A stretch of 64,000 nucleotides of DNA from a candidate division CSSED10-310 bacterium. GTDB taxonomy: Bacteria > CSSED10-310 > JAFGJC01. Positions within the stretch are counted from its first letter, which is position 1; each line of letters starts with the position of its first letter. The translations under genes were made by a program, and so were the position numbers. Of this stretch, positions 51,925 through 60,556 are shown piece by piece. The stretch spans positions 1 to 64,000 of the forward strand of contig JAFGLW010000007.1 in the NCBI GenBank assembly GCA_016927905.1, given 5' to 3'. The notes below the pieces were generated by a model. It made no database searches, had not been told where the DNA came from, and was given only the letters and a program-made list of their open reading frames with translations.

Positions 51925-54291
51925 ATGAAATCAACACAGGTCAATCCCGATCGCATTTCCAGAATGACCACCCTGACCGCAGCCGCGTCTCTGGTCGCCG
52001 GGTCGCTGGCTTTGGGAATGGATCTGGCCCTGTCTCATATTCATCGGATCGGTATCCATCCGGTTGAACTCGGTGAAATCGAGACCAGTCAGATCCCAAG
52101 CCTGATCATGGGAATTTCTTTGGCCGGGACCGTCTGGATGATCCTGTCAATCACAACGGCTGGATTGACCAAAACGGGCTGGCGGCGCGCGATGATCGAA
52201 ACGGCGCACTGCATGACGCCGCTGCTGATTCTTTGCCTGAGATGTATCGAAGAGCGGTACCTGATGAATTCTCCCGCTCCGATGCTCCGGATCATCGCCT
52301 GGCTCTGTGTCGGAGTGCTTTACTGGCGTATGCTGACGGTCCGGTTTGAGTATCGGATCCGAAAACGGATCGGACGACAGGCGATCGCCGGATTGGTTCT
52401 GTTGACCGGATCGATCTGGGCGGCCGGCGGTTTCGGTCCACGCCGCCATCCGGTCGGGGATGAACCAGCATATCTCATGATTGCACACAGCCTGGCCCAG
52501 GACGGCGATATCAACATGAACGACGATTACCATCATCGTGTTTACCGGTTGTTCTATTCCGGACCCTACCCCATGTTTACTCATCTGGGATATGACGGCT
52601 TTAACTATCCGCATCATTCCATCGGCCTGCCGCTTTTGCTGACCCCGATGTACCGTCTGATTCTGACCCTCGGCATGGATCAGTGGCTGGTCCTGATCAT
52701 GCGGTTATGTATTGTGGTGATTTATACACTTTGTGCGGTCCTGACCCGGGAACTGATCCATCGACTGACCGGGAACCGAAACGCAGCAACATGGTGCATC
52801 GCGGCGTTTTTCCTGTCCGGACCCATGCTGTTTTATTCCACGGAAATCTATCCCGAAATCCTGAGCGCGCTCCTACTTGTAGGTTCCATGCACATCGGGC
52901 TGTTCCCTCCGGCACGATCCGCACCGCTCCGGTATTTCTGGGTCGGAGCGTCGGCGGCTTTTCTCCCCTGGCTGGGTATCAAATACATTCCGACCGGCCT
53001 CATGCTGATCGCGATAACCATCTTGATGGTTCGACAACACAAGAGCCGGTTCATCCGGTCGTTGACTGCGCTGGGACTGCCGGTTTTCCTGTCCGGAGTC
53101 GTTTATGCCTGGTTTCTGTATGCACACTACCGGAACTTCAATCCGTCGGTCATCTATACTGGTGTCATCCCCGGCACCGGAACACCCAATATTCTTCCCG
53201 GCGAACCGGGATTTTTTGAGGCGTTGCCGATTCACCTGAATTTCATCCCGCGGTTTGTCTGGGGGATACTGATCGACCAGCGGATCGGTATCCTGATTAT
53301 GGCACCTCTGTACCTGCTGTTTCTTCCCGGTCTCATTGAAGGATTCAGACGCCGGAGATTGGAAACGGCGGTTCTGCTTATTCTGATTGGAACCCATATC
53401 GGAATCTATGCATGGCACAACAATTGGGGCGGATACTGCGCGCCGAATCGCCAATTTATCGCGGTTGGACCGCTCGTTGCCACAATCTGCGGATGGGGGT
53501 GGATTTCGGTATCATCCGCAATCGGCACGGCGTTCAGACGCATTGCCGTTTTTTGGGGCTGGACTGCAGCCTGGCTTCTGTTGGTGCATGAGCGATGGCT
53601 GTATCACACTATGAATCCCCATCTCATGGGCGGAGAATCCAACATGCTGCGTGCATTCAGCCCGGATTACAGCCTGGATCTCACCACCCTGTTTCCCCTG
53701 ATCATGGGAAATATCCAGCATTCCCGGGTGAACTGGATATGGACCATCGCTTTTCTGGCTGCGGCTGCATTTCTCTTTACCGGATCCCCGTCACGGTCCG
53801 GGAATAAGCTGTTCACACCGAAGACCAGCCTGATCCTGCTGGCTGTGCTTCTGTCCACGGGTATGTTTATCTGCTGGTATCTTCCCCCGCTGGATGATTA
53901 TCATCTCGTTGATTTCCCGGACCAAACGGTTCGGCGGATGATTATTCTGGATCGTAACCATCTGGGCATGGAACCGGACGGATTCTGGGTTAAAGGCCGA
54001 TCCGCGGCCCGGATGCTGGTGGCCTTTTCGAAGCCCCATACCGAATTGGGATTCGATCTGTATTCTCTAATACCCGGACCGGTGACCGTGGATCTGGGGG
54101 GCCGGAATCGGGTGATTGAAATGGATGGGAAATATCATGCCGTTTTTCCCATGGAACCTCGCCGCATCTTCCCGCGTGGGGATCTTTTTTATTCCAAGCT
54201 GAGAATACACGCAGCCGAAGGGATCAGCCCCGGGAAGGCTGCCGGAGCGGAGGATACACGGTTTCTGGGTGTTTTTGTCAGTTTGAAATGA
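51925..54291 (+). CDS. Large GT-C-like membrane glycosyltransferase with C-terminal beta domain
   Basis: 788 residues from the ATG at 51925 (GTG codons 3-9 bases upstream are alternatives). About 14 transmembrane segments. The acidic motif PVGDEPAYLMIAH near 176-188 and a later HNNWGGYCAPNRQF fit GT-C enzymes. The last about 110 residues (from EPDGFWVKG) form a soluble domain shared with the product of the preceding gene. It ends the three-gene cassette; HU follows convergently. Probably transfers a lipid-linked sugar outside the cytoplasm. Confidence 0.68.
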   Translation: MKSTQVNPDRISRMTTLTAAASLVAGSLALGMDLALSHIHRIGIHPVELGEIETSQIPSLIMGISLAGTVWMILSITTAGLTKTGWRRAMIETAHCMTPLLILCLRCIEERYLMNSPAPMLRIIAWLCVGVLYWRMLTVRFEYRIRKRIGRQAIAGLVLLTGSIWAAGGFGPRRHPVGDEPAYLMIAHSLAQDGDINMNDDYHHRVYRLFYSGPYPMFTHLGYDGFNYPHHSIGLPLLLTPMYRLILTLGMDQWLVLIMRLCIVVIYTLCAVLTRELIHRLTGNRNAATWCIAAFFLSGPMLFYSTEIYPEILSALLLVGSMHIGLFPPARSAPLRYFWVGASAAFLPWLGIKYIPTGLMLIAITILMVRQHKSRFIRSLTALGLPVFLSGVVYAWFLYAHYRNFNPSVIYTGVIPGTGTPNILPGEPGFFEALPIHLNFIPRFVWGILIDQRIGILIMAPLYLLFLPGLIEGFRRRRLETAVLLILIGTHIGIYAWHNNWGGYCAPNRQFIAVGPLVATICGWGWISVSSAIGTAFRRIAVFWGWTAAWLLLVHERWLYHTMNPHLMGGESNMLRAFSPDYSLDLTTLFPLIMGNIQHSRVNWIWTIAFLAAAAFLFTGSPSRSGNKLFTPKTSLILLAVLLSTGMFICWYLPPLDDYHLVDFPDQTVRRMIILDRNHLGMEPDGFWVKGRSAARMLVAFSKPHTELGFDLYSLIPGPVTVDLGGRNRVIEMDGKYHAVFPMEPRRIFPRGDLFYSKLRIHAAEGISPGKAAGAEDTRFLGVFVSLK

Positions 54292-54319
54292 AGTCCGGAA
54301 CAATACCGATACGGCCGGA

Positions 54320-54598
54320 TCAGGCGTCCAAGAGATTTTTCAGTTCTTTTCCGGGTTTGAAATAAGGGACTTTCTTGGCTGGAACCTTGACCGTCTTTCC
54401 AGTTTTCGGATTCCGTCCGATCCGGGGCGGCCGTTCCTTGACCTTGAAAGAGCCGAATCCGCGCAACTCGACTTTCTCGTCGTTGACCAAAGCTTCATTA
54501 ATGGAGGCGAAAAACGTGTTGACGACAACCCCCGCATCTTTGTAACTCAAGAATTTCAAGCGATTCGCCACCTCTGCAATAAATTCGGATTTGGTCAT
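54320..54598 (-). CDS. hup: HU/IHF-family DNA-binding protein
   Basis: 92 residues, full length for the family: MTKSEFIAEVANRL start, GFGSFKVKERPPRIGRNP and TGKTVKVPAKKVPYFKPGKELK. The Arg-Asn-Pro DNA-intercalating motif is at the beta-arm tip. It bends and compacts DNA as a homodimer. Single gene with its own promoter candidate. Confidence 0.95.
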   Translation of the reverse strand: MTKSEFIAEVANRLKFLSYKDAGVVVNTFFASINEALVNDEKVELRGFGSFKVKERPPRIGRNPKTGKTVKVPAKKVPYFKPGKELKNLLDA

Positions 54599-54664
54599 TT
54601 TCAGGTCCTTTCAGTCCCTCGGACAACAGCGTTAATATCTGTCCCGATTCGGCATAACGACCCT

Positions 54665-54693
54665 AAAATATTATCTTTTTGGCTGGGAGTCAA
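54665..54693 (-). promoter_or_regulatory. Candidate promoter of the HU gene
   Basis: On the minus strand TTGACT (54693-54688), 17 bases and TATTTT (54670-54665), in an AT-rich stretch about 70 bases before the HU ATG. Confidence 0.45.
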
Positions 54694-54787
54694 TAGAAAA
54701 CAAAAGTGAAATTCCGCAATCCCCGGATGCAGGGCAAACCGGATCGGTCCGATGGGGAAATCCCTGTTTTCCGGGACGCGAGCAAGA

Positions 54788-54805
54788 GTCAAGAGCAGAC
54801 TTGAC
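54788..54805. repeat. Inverted repeat GTCAAG-AGCAGA-CTTGAC
   Basis: Perfect 6-base arms immediately upstream of the promoter at 54811-54839. It could be an operator, or a remnant of a REP-type element: CTTGACCCC-containing stem-loops recur near REP-associated transposase genes in other genomes. Only this copy was noticed here. Confidence 0.3.
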
Positions 54806-54810
54806 CCCAG

Positions 54811-54839
54811 TTGCACGGCATGAAGATCTTCGATATACT
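54811..54839 (+). promoter_or_regulatory. Candidate sigma-70 promoter of the secreted-protein gene
   Basis: TTGCAC (54811-54816), 17 bases and TATACT (54834-54839; 5 of 6 consensus bases), about 45 bases upstream of the ATG at 54884. Confidence 0.5.
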
Positions 54840-54883
54840 ATCTATTAATTCACGACGGATTTCATCCGGGGAAAACAGGCATC

Positions 54884-55588
54884 ATGAAAAAAAGTTTCTT
54901 GACCGCGATCATCTGCAGCATTCTGTTGTCGATCCTGCCGGTTTATGCCGGCTGGGGGAACGAATTCGACAATCTCCATTATGATGTCGGATATGAAAAC
55001 ATGGCTGCGCAATTCACGGTCGATGTGAACCTGGCGGGCCGGCAGATGGGTACCACGTTTGATCTGGCGCTGGTTCCCGACGCGCCCGGCGCGCGCATCG
55101 CGGACTGGCTGGACGGGCTGTGCGACCCGGCAGGCGGGTATTATCAGCCGGTGGCGTGTGAATTTTTCAGCCGGCTGTTCACAGAAGAAGTGATTGCGGC
55201 GTTGAACGCCTGGTGGAATCAGTTTCTGGCGACCGTCACCGGTTTTCTGCCCTTTGGTCTGCATACCCGTCAGCTTGACTGGCCGTTGAACACCATCGGC
55301 AGCATCCGCCTGGACGACAACAGCTGGGAATGGCCCTGCGTCTGGCAACCGGAAACCGGCGCTTTCTACCCGATTTCCTTTGACGTCCCGATCGAAACGG
55401 GCGATTATTCAGGTCTGATCTGGACAATCAATATTCGATGCGCCATCAACGGCCTGGTCAACCGCGACGACGGATATTCGGCATCCGGAATTTTCAGCTC
55501 CGGAGCCGGCATGGTGATGGAAGCGCCCGAATTTCACATGGGGCTGTCATTCGGGATCGACGGCGGATTCCGGGGTTCCAGGCGTTAG
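54884..55588 (+). CDS. Secreted protein of unknown function
   Basis: 234 residues: a signal peptide (KKSFLTAIICSILLSILPVYA, cleavage near 22) followed by a beta-rich, Trp- and aromatic-rich region with three cysteines (C80, C92 and one near 157). I recognise no family. The 3' end overlaps the convergent alpha/beta hydrolase gene by 42 bases, so the last residues (GFRGSRR) may be recently acquired. Confidence 0.6.
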   Translation: MKKSFLTAIICSILLSILPVYAGWGNEFDNLHYDVGYENMAAQFTVDVNLAGRQMGTTFDLALVPDAPGARIADWLDGLCDPAGGYYQPVACEFFSRLFTEEVIAALNAWWNQFLATVTGFLPFGLHTRQLDWPLNTIGSIRLDDNSWEWPCVWQPETGAFYPISFDVPIETGDYSGLIWTINIRCAINGLVNRDDGYSASGIFSSGAGMVMEAPEFHMGLSFGIDGGFRGSRR

Positions 55589-56455
55589 CAGCAGTTCTCC
55601 GGCCGGTTCATCTTCCGGCAAGATATCCCTGATAAAATCCATCCAGGCCCGTCGATATTGTTTTGTGTCGATCAGATAAATATCGTCATGATCCGCCGCC
55701 GGTATTTCGACGTACCGTTTCGGCTCGAGCGCCGTTTCGAAAAGTTCCCGCCCGTGATGCACCGGTATGACCCGGTCCCGTCCCCCGTGGATGATCAGCA
55801 GTGGAACATTGAGTTTCCGGATCATTTTCTCGTTGTCGAACCGCTGGCGGCTGAACCACCCCAATCCGGGCAGGTACGGATAGTATTCCCCCGCCATATG
55901 CGGGACGGAAAGAAGCGGGCATTCCATGACCAGGCCGGCGCATCGCAGTGTGATGGCTGTGTGCAGGGCAGCGGCGGCTCCCAAAGACCGGCCGAACAGA
56001 ATCAGACGGTCAGGGGGCACATTCAGATTTTCCTGCAGGTACCGACATGCGGCCGTACCGGTTTCGTACAGATTGGATTCTTTTGGTTTTCCCGTGCTTT
56101 TGCCGTATCCCGGGTAATCGACGATCAAAACACCCGGCCGAGATTCCAGGTTCTGCAGGAACCGGATCAGGGGATACCGGTTTACCAGATGACCGGCATT
56201 CCCGTGTAGAAACAGAATGACCGGCCCGGTTTCCCGACCGGGAAACCAAACACCGTGAATCCGGCTGCCTTCCGATAACTGAAACTCTGTTTCGAATGCA
56301 CCGCCGGGTGGTTCCGCCCAGTATTCCGGATACCGGGTGGGATAGTACAGGTAAGCATCTTCCCGAAGGGCGATGACGGCGACCGATCCGAAGTATATCA
56401 GTACCGCCATGAATCCGATGCGGCGGGTGACGGACAGGAGAATTGTTTTCCGGGA
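55547..56455 (-). CDS. Membrane-anchored alpha/beta hydrolase
   Basis: 302 residues from the ATG at 56455; GTG at 56476 is an alternative. One N-terminal transmembrane anchor (about 10-30), then HGNAGHLVN, nucleophile elbow FGRSLG, Asp in IHGGRDRVIP and His in AADHDDIY. It is a paralogue of 20333-21121 but keeps the membrane anchor. ABHD13/BEM46-type lipases or thioesterases are the closest named group; substrate unknown. Confidence 0.82.
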   Translation of the reverse strand, partial: SRKTILLSVTRRIGFMAVLIYFGSVAVIALREDAYLYYPTRYPEYWAEPPGGAFETEFQLSEGSRIHGVWFPGRETGPVILFLHGNAGHLVNRYPLIRFLQNLESRPGVLIVDYPGYGKSTGKPKESNLYETGTAACRYLQENLNVPPDRLILFGRSLGAAAALHTAITLRCAGLVMECPLLSVPHMAGEYYPYLPGLGWFSRQRFDNEKMIRKLNVPLLIIHGGRDRVIPVHHGRELFETALEPKRYVEIPAADHDDIYLIDTKQYRRAWMDFIRDILPEDEPAGELLLTPGTPESAVDPE

Positions 56456-56633
56456 CATGTTTCCACATGCTTTCACCGGACAAACATTACAGGATTCTTT
56501 TTCCAGGATCTACCGGCGGTGAATTCACACGATGAAACCGGTCGAGTTTTATCTGGATTTATCGGTTCAAGCGTGATAAGAAGACCTTGGAAAACCGGTT
56601 TCGAAGCGGGGGAACCGGAAGAGGAACGCGACC

Positions 56634-57752
56634 ATGGCGAAAATTGATTCATTTCTGACCCGGGCCGTCGCATCCGGAGCGTCGAACATTCATATTGCCA
56701 CCGGATCGCCGCCCCTGATCCGCCTGCACGGGGATCTGATACCCATCAATACGGAGGTGATGACCCGGGATGTCACTCAGGCATTGATCTTCGAAATCCT
56801 GACCGAAGACCAGCGTCAGTATCTGTCGACGACGCTTCGTGAGCTGGATATTTCCTACAAGTCAGCGGATGGATTGCGGTTCCGGGTGAATATATTCAGG
56901 CAGCGGAAAGGGCTGGACGCCAATTTCCATGTCATTCCGGCCAAAATACCCACCATCCGGGAACTGGGTCTTCCCAAGATCGTCTACGATCTGATCAAGT
57001 ACAATCAGGGCCTGATTCTGGTAACCGGAACGGCCGGTTGCGGGAAAAGCTCCACCCTGGCGGCGATGATCAACCATCTGAACCGTACGGAAGAAAAACA
57101 CATTATCACCGTGGAGGATCCCATCGAGTTCGTTCACCGGAACGTCAAATGCATGGTCAACCAGCGGGAGGTCGGGTCTCATACCCGGTCATTTGCCATT
57201 GCTCTGAGACAGGCGTTGCGGGCGGATCCGGACATTATTCTCGTGGGTGAGATGCGGGACCTGGAGACCATATCCATGGCCATCACATCGGCCGAAACGG
57301 GACACCTGGTGCTGGGGACCCTGCATACGCTTTCAGCACCTAAAACGCTCGACCGGATCATCGATGTGTTCCCGGGGCATCAGAAGAACCAGATCCGGGC
57401 CATGATTTCCGATTCACTGCGCGGCGTCATCTGCCAGCAGCTGCTGAAATCGGCCGATGGAAAAGGCCGGGTGCTGGCGGCGGAGGTTTTGATCGGCACA
57501 CCACCCGTGGCCAATCTGATCCGGGAAGGCAAGACTTTTCAGATCCCGAGTGTCATCCAGATGAGCAAATCGATCGGAATGCAGAAAATGGATGACGACC
57601 TGCTGGAACTCGTCAAGGAACGTAAAGTCGCATTCGAAGAAGCCATGATCCATGCCCACGACCGCAAATATTTCGAAGAAATCTGCAGAAACGCCCGGTT
57701 GGTTCCCGAGGCCGCCACTTCCGTTCCCGAGAGCGGTCGGGCCCGCAAATAG
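56634..57752 (+). CDS. pilT: PilT-family type IV pilus retraction ATPase (first copy)
   Basis: 372 residues. Walker A GTAGCGKSST (132-141; most PilT have GPTGSGKST), Asp-box VEDPIEFVHR, Walker B ILVGEMRDLET and His-box GTLHT. PilT hexamers depolymerise pilin to retract pili. The unusual Walker A (AGCGK) and divergence from the second copy suggest a PilU-like accessory role. It lies 11 bases before the second copy, in one operon. Confidence 0.88.
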   Translation: MAKIDSFLTRAVASGASNIHIATGSPPLIRLHGDLIPINTEVMTRDVTQALIFEILTEDQRQYLSTTLRELDISYKSADGLRFRVNIFRQRKGLDANFHVIPAKIPTIRELGLPKIVYDLIKYNQGLILVTGTAGCGKSSTLAAMINHLNRTEEKHIITVEDPIEFVHRNVKCMVNQREVGSHTRSFAIALRQALRADPDIILVGEMRDLETISMAITSAETGHLVLGTLHTLSAPKTLDRIIDVFPGHQKNQIRAMISDSLRGVICQQLLKSADGKGRVLAAEVLIGTPPVANLIREGKTFQIPSVIQMSKSIGMQKMDDDLLELVKERKVAFEEAMIHAHDRKYFEEICRNARLVPEAATSVPESGRARK

Positions 57753-57763
57753 AGGATCCCGTC

Positions 57764-58831
57764 ATGGCCATCATTGATCAATTCCTGGCAGAAGTTGTAA
57801 GCAAAAGCGGTTCCGACCTGCATTTCGTTACGGGTGCCCGTCCGATGATCCGGATCAATGGAAATCTCCAGTATCTGAGAGACGATGCCATCTCGCTGAA
57901 CGAGGGTCAGATGATTTTGATGGAAATCCTTTCCAAGACAAACCGAAAGCATTTTGTGGAGAATCTCGATCTGGATTTCGCCTATCATCTGCAGGAGGTG
58001 TCCCGGTTCAGAGTGACCATGTTTCATCAGTCCAACGGGATTGGAGCGGTATTCCGGGTGATTCCGGACAATCCGTTTTCGCTTGAGGACCTGGGCCTGC
58101 CTCCGGCCATAGCGGAATTCGCAAACATGGATCGGGGTCTGGTGCTGGTCACGGGTGCGACCGGATCCGGAAAGAGCACCACGCTGGCATCCATCATCGA
58201 TATCATCAACAAACGGGGTAAGAAACATATCATCACAATCGAGGATCCCATTGAATTTGTGCATCACAACAAGGGGTGCCTGATCACCCAGCGGGAAGTG
58301 GGCCTGCATACCGAGGGATTCGCCAAAGCCTTGCGGGCCGCGCTCCGGGAAGATCCGGATATCATCATGGTGGGTGAGATGCGGGATCTGGAAACGACGC
58401 ACCTGACCCTGTCCGCAGCCGAAACCGGAATACTGGTTTTCGCCACGGTCCATACCAATTCGGCGGTCAAGACGATCGACCGGGTTGTGGATGTGTTCCC
58501 GGTGGAGGAGCAGGAACATGTCCGGGTGATGCTGTCGGTTTCCCTGAAAGGCGTCATCTCCCAGCAGCTCCTTCAGATCAGCAATGGCACCGGACGGGTT
58601 CCGGCGGTGGAACTGATGTTCTGCAATCCGGCCATTTCCAATGTTCTTCGTGAGGGCAAAACCCATCAGCTGACCAGTTTGATCCAGGGATCGCGGAAAG
58701 AAGGCATGCAGACCATGGATCAATCCCTGATCCAATTGTTCAGATCTCACCAGATAAGCTATGAAACAGCGCTGTCACGCGTTACCGAACGGGGAAGTTT
58801 TCTCCGGTCCATCCAGAGAAAAGCTGGATAA
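57764..58831 (+). CDS. pilT: PilT-family type IV pilus retraction ATPase (second copy)
   Basis: 355 residues with canonical motifs: Walker A GATGSGKSTT, Asp-box IEDPIEFVHH, Walker B IMVGEMRDLET and His-box ATVHT. More typical than the first copy, so the likelier main retraction motor. Other pilus genes (pilB, pilC, pilin) are not in the window; the T2SSE_N fusion at 45463 is the only related element. Confidence 0.92.
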   Translation: MAIIDQFLAEVVSKSGSDLHFVTGARPMIRINGNLQYLRDDAISLNEGQMILMEILSKTNRKHFVENLDLDFAYHLQEVSRFRVTMFHQSNGIGAVFRVIPDNPFSLEDLGLPPAIAEFANMDRGLVLVTGATGSGKSTTLASIIDIINKRGKKHIITIEDPIEFVHHNKGCLITQREVGLHTEGFAKALRAALREDPDIIMVGEMRDLETTHLTLSAAETGILVFATVHTNSAVKTIDRVVDVFPVEEQEHVRVMLSVSLKGVISQQLLQISNGTGRVPAVELMFCNPAISNVLREGKTHQLTSLIQGSRKEGMQTMDQSLIQLFRSHQISYETALSRVTERGSFLRSIQRKAG

Positions 58832-58841
58832 GTTCGCAAAA

Positions 58842-58855
58842 TCAATTACAATTGA
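58842..58855. promoter_or_regulatory. Palindrome TCAATT-AC-AATTGA upstream of purM-purN
   Basis: A perfect AT-rich palindrome overlapping TACAAT (58847-58852), a possible -10 element for the purM-purN gene at 58889; the -35 region is poor. Possibly a regulator site in the 57-base gap after pilT. Confidence 0.3.
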
Positions 58856-58888
58856 ATTTTGATGCCTAATCACCGGGAGGGAAGGGTC

Positions 58889-60556
58889 ATGAGTGATTCG
58901 GAAAAACCGTTGACTTACCGGGATGCCGGCGTGGATATTGATCTGGCTGATGCGTTCGTGGAGAAGCTGAAATCGCTGGCTGCTTCGACGTTCATACCCG
59001 GAACCCTCACCGAACTGGGCTCGTTTGCCGGTGCTTTCTCAATCCAGGATTACCGGTTCATTCAACCGGTCCTGATCGCCTGTACCGACGGCGTGGGCAC
59101 GAAGTTGAAACTGGCGTTTGAAACCGGCCGGCACGATACGGTCGGTATCGATCTGGTGGCCATGAGCGTCAACGATCTGATCGTGACCGGAGCGATCCCG
59201 CTGTTCTTTCTGGATTATATCGCCACCGGTAAACTGGATCCGGCGATTCACCTGGATGTGGTCAGAGGAATAGCGGACGGATGCCGAACCGCCGGATGTT
59301 CTCTGATCGGCGGCGAAACAGCCGAAATGCCCGGTTTTTATTCTCCCGGTGAATACGATCTGGCAGGATTCGCCGTGGGGATCGTGGATAAAACCCGCAT
59401 GTTGAGCCCGGACCCGGTACAGCCGGGGGACGACCTGATCGGATTTCCGTCGTCCGGATTGCATTCAAACGGGTATTCGCTCGTCCGGAAAGTGTTCAAG
59501 GATCGAAGTCGGTATCCGCTGGATCAGGTTGTTCCCGATCTGGGAAGAACCCTGGCGGATGTTCTTCTGGAACCGACGCGCATTTATTCCAGGGAAGTCC
59601 GCATACTTCGCGAGTGCCCGGGAATCCGGTCGATGGCCCACATTACCGGGAGCGGGATCCCCGGTAATCTTCCCCGGGCTTTGAAATCGGGAACCGGTGC
59701 AACGCTGTACCATTCCGCCTGGACGGTTCATCCTGTTTTCGGATTGATTGCATCGGAGGGCGGAATCAGCGAGGAGGAAATGTATCGAACCTTCAACATG
59801 GGTCTGGGTTTGATCGCGGTCTGTGACGCCGGACATACGGACGGGACTCTGGAGCGTCTTGCGGCGGCAGGTTTTACGGCCCGGCCGGTGGGGCGGGTGG
59901 AAGACCGCCCGGGTGTCCGGTTCCGGTCCGATCTGATTCCGCGTTCATCCGGTTTTCCGGTCGGTCAAAAAACAAATCGACGCCTGGCGGTCATCGGTTC
60001 CGGACGGGGATCGAACATGGAATCGATCTGTGAGGCGATTGATCGTGGGGATCTGAATGCCGAGGTGGTCTGTGTCATATCCAACAACTCCAGAGCATTC
60101 ATCCTGAAACGGGGCAGGCGGCGTAATATCCCCGTGTATCATGTTTCATCCGCCACCCATCCCGATCCCGGGCAGCGGGAATCCGAAATGCTCAGAATAT
60201 TTTCTGAAAACGGTGTGAATGTTATCTGCCTGGCCGGGTATATGAAGAAAATTCCCCGGAGCATCATCAGGGCGTATCCCGGTCGGATTTTAAACATTCA
60301 TCCGGCACTGCTGCCCGCTTTTGGCGGCCCCGGCATGTTCGGGATGAAAGTTCACGAAGCGGTGATTCGAAGCGGAGCCCGGTATTCGGGCGCTTCGGTT
60401 CACATTGTAGACGAGGAGTATGACCGGGGGAAAATCATCGGCCAGGAAATCGTGCCGGTCTTCCCGGACGACACTCCCGAGACCCTGGCGGAACGGGTTC
60501 TGAAAGTTGAACACGAACTGTACTGGCGCACCCTGGCCGAAATGACGGTGGATTGA
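58889..60556 (+). CDS. Bifunctional PurM-PurN fusion
   Basis: 555 residues from the ATG at 58889 (GGGAGGGAAGG upstream). Residues about 1-340 are AIR synthetase (PurM): YRDAGVDIDLADAFV, TDGVGTKLKLA, GGETAEMPGFY and ITGSGIPGNLPR. After a short linker, residues about 365-555 are GAR transformylase (PurN): AVIGSGRGSNM, NIHPALLPAFGG, and the catalytic DEEYDRG. It catalyses steps 3 and 5 of purine synthesis. PurM and PurN are usually adjacent separate genes; a single-chain fusion resembles the order in animal GART. The stop overlaps the next gene (TTGA). Confidence 0.9.
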   Translation: MSDSEKPLTYRDAGVDIDLADAFVEKLKSLAASTFIPGTLTELGSFAGAFSIQDYRFIQPVLIACTDGVGTKLKLAFETGRHDTVGIDLVAMSVNDLIVTGAIPLFFLDYIATGKLDPAIHLDVVRGIADGCRTAGCSLIGGETAEMPGFYSPGEYDLAGFAVGIVDKTRMLSPDPVQPGDDLIGFPSSGLHSNGYSLVRKVFKDRSRYPLDQVVPDLGRTLADVLLEPTRIYSREVRILRECPGIRSMAHITGSGIPGNLPRALKSGTGATLYHSAWTVHPVFGLIASEGGISEEEMYRTFNMGLGLIAVCDAGHTDGTLERLAAAGFTARPVGRVEDRPGVRFRSDLIPRSSGFPVGQKTNRRLAVIGSGRGSNMESICEAIDRGDLNAEVVCVISNNSRAFILKRGRRRNIPVYHVSSATHPDPGQRESEMLRIFSENGVNVICLAGYMKKIPRSIIRAYPGRILNIHPALLPAFGGPGMFGMKVHEAVIRSGARYSGASVHIVDEEYDRGKIIGQEIVPVFPDDTPETLAERVLKVEHELYWRTLAEMTVD

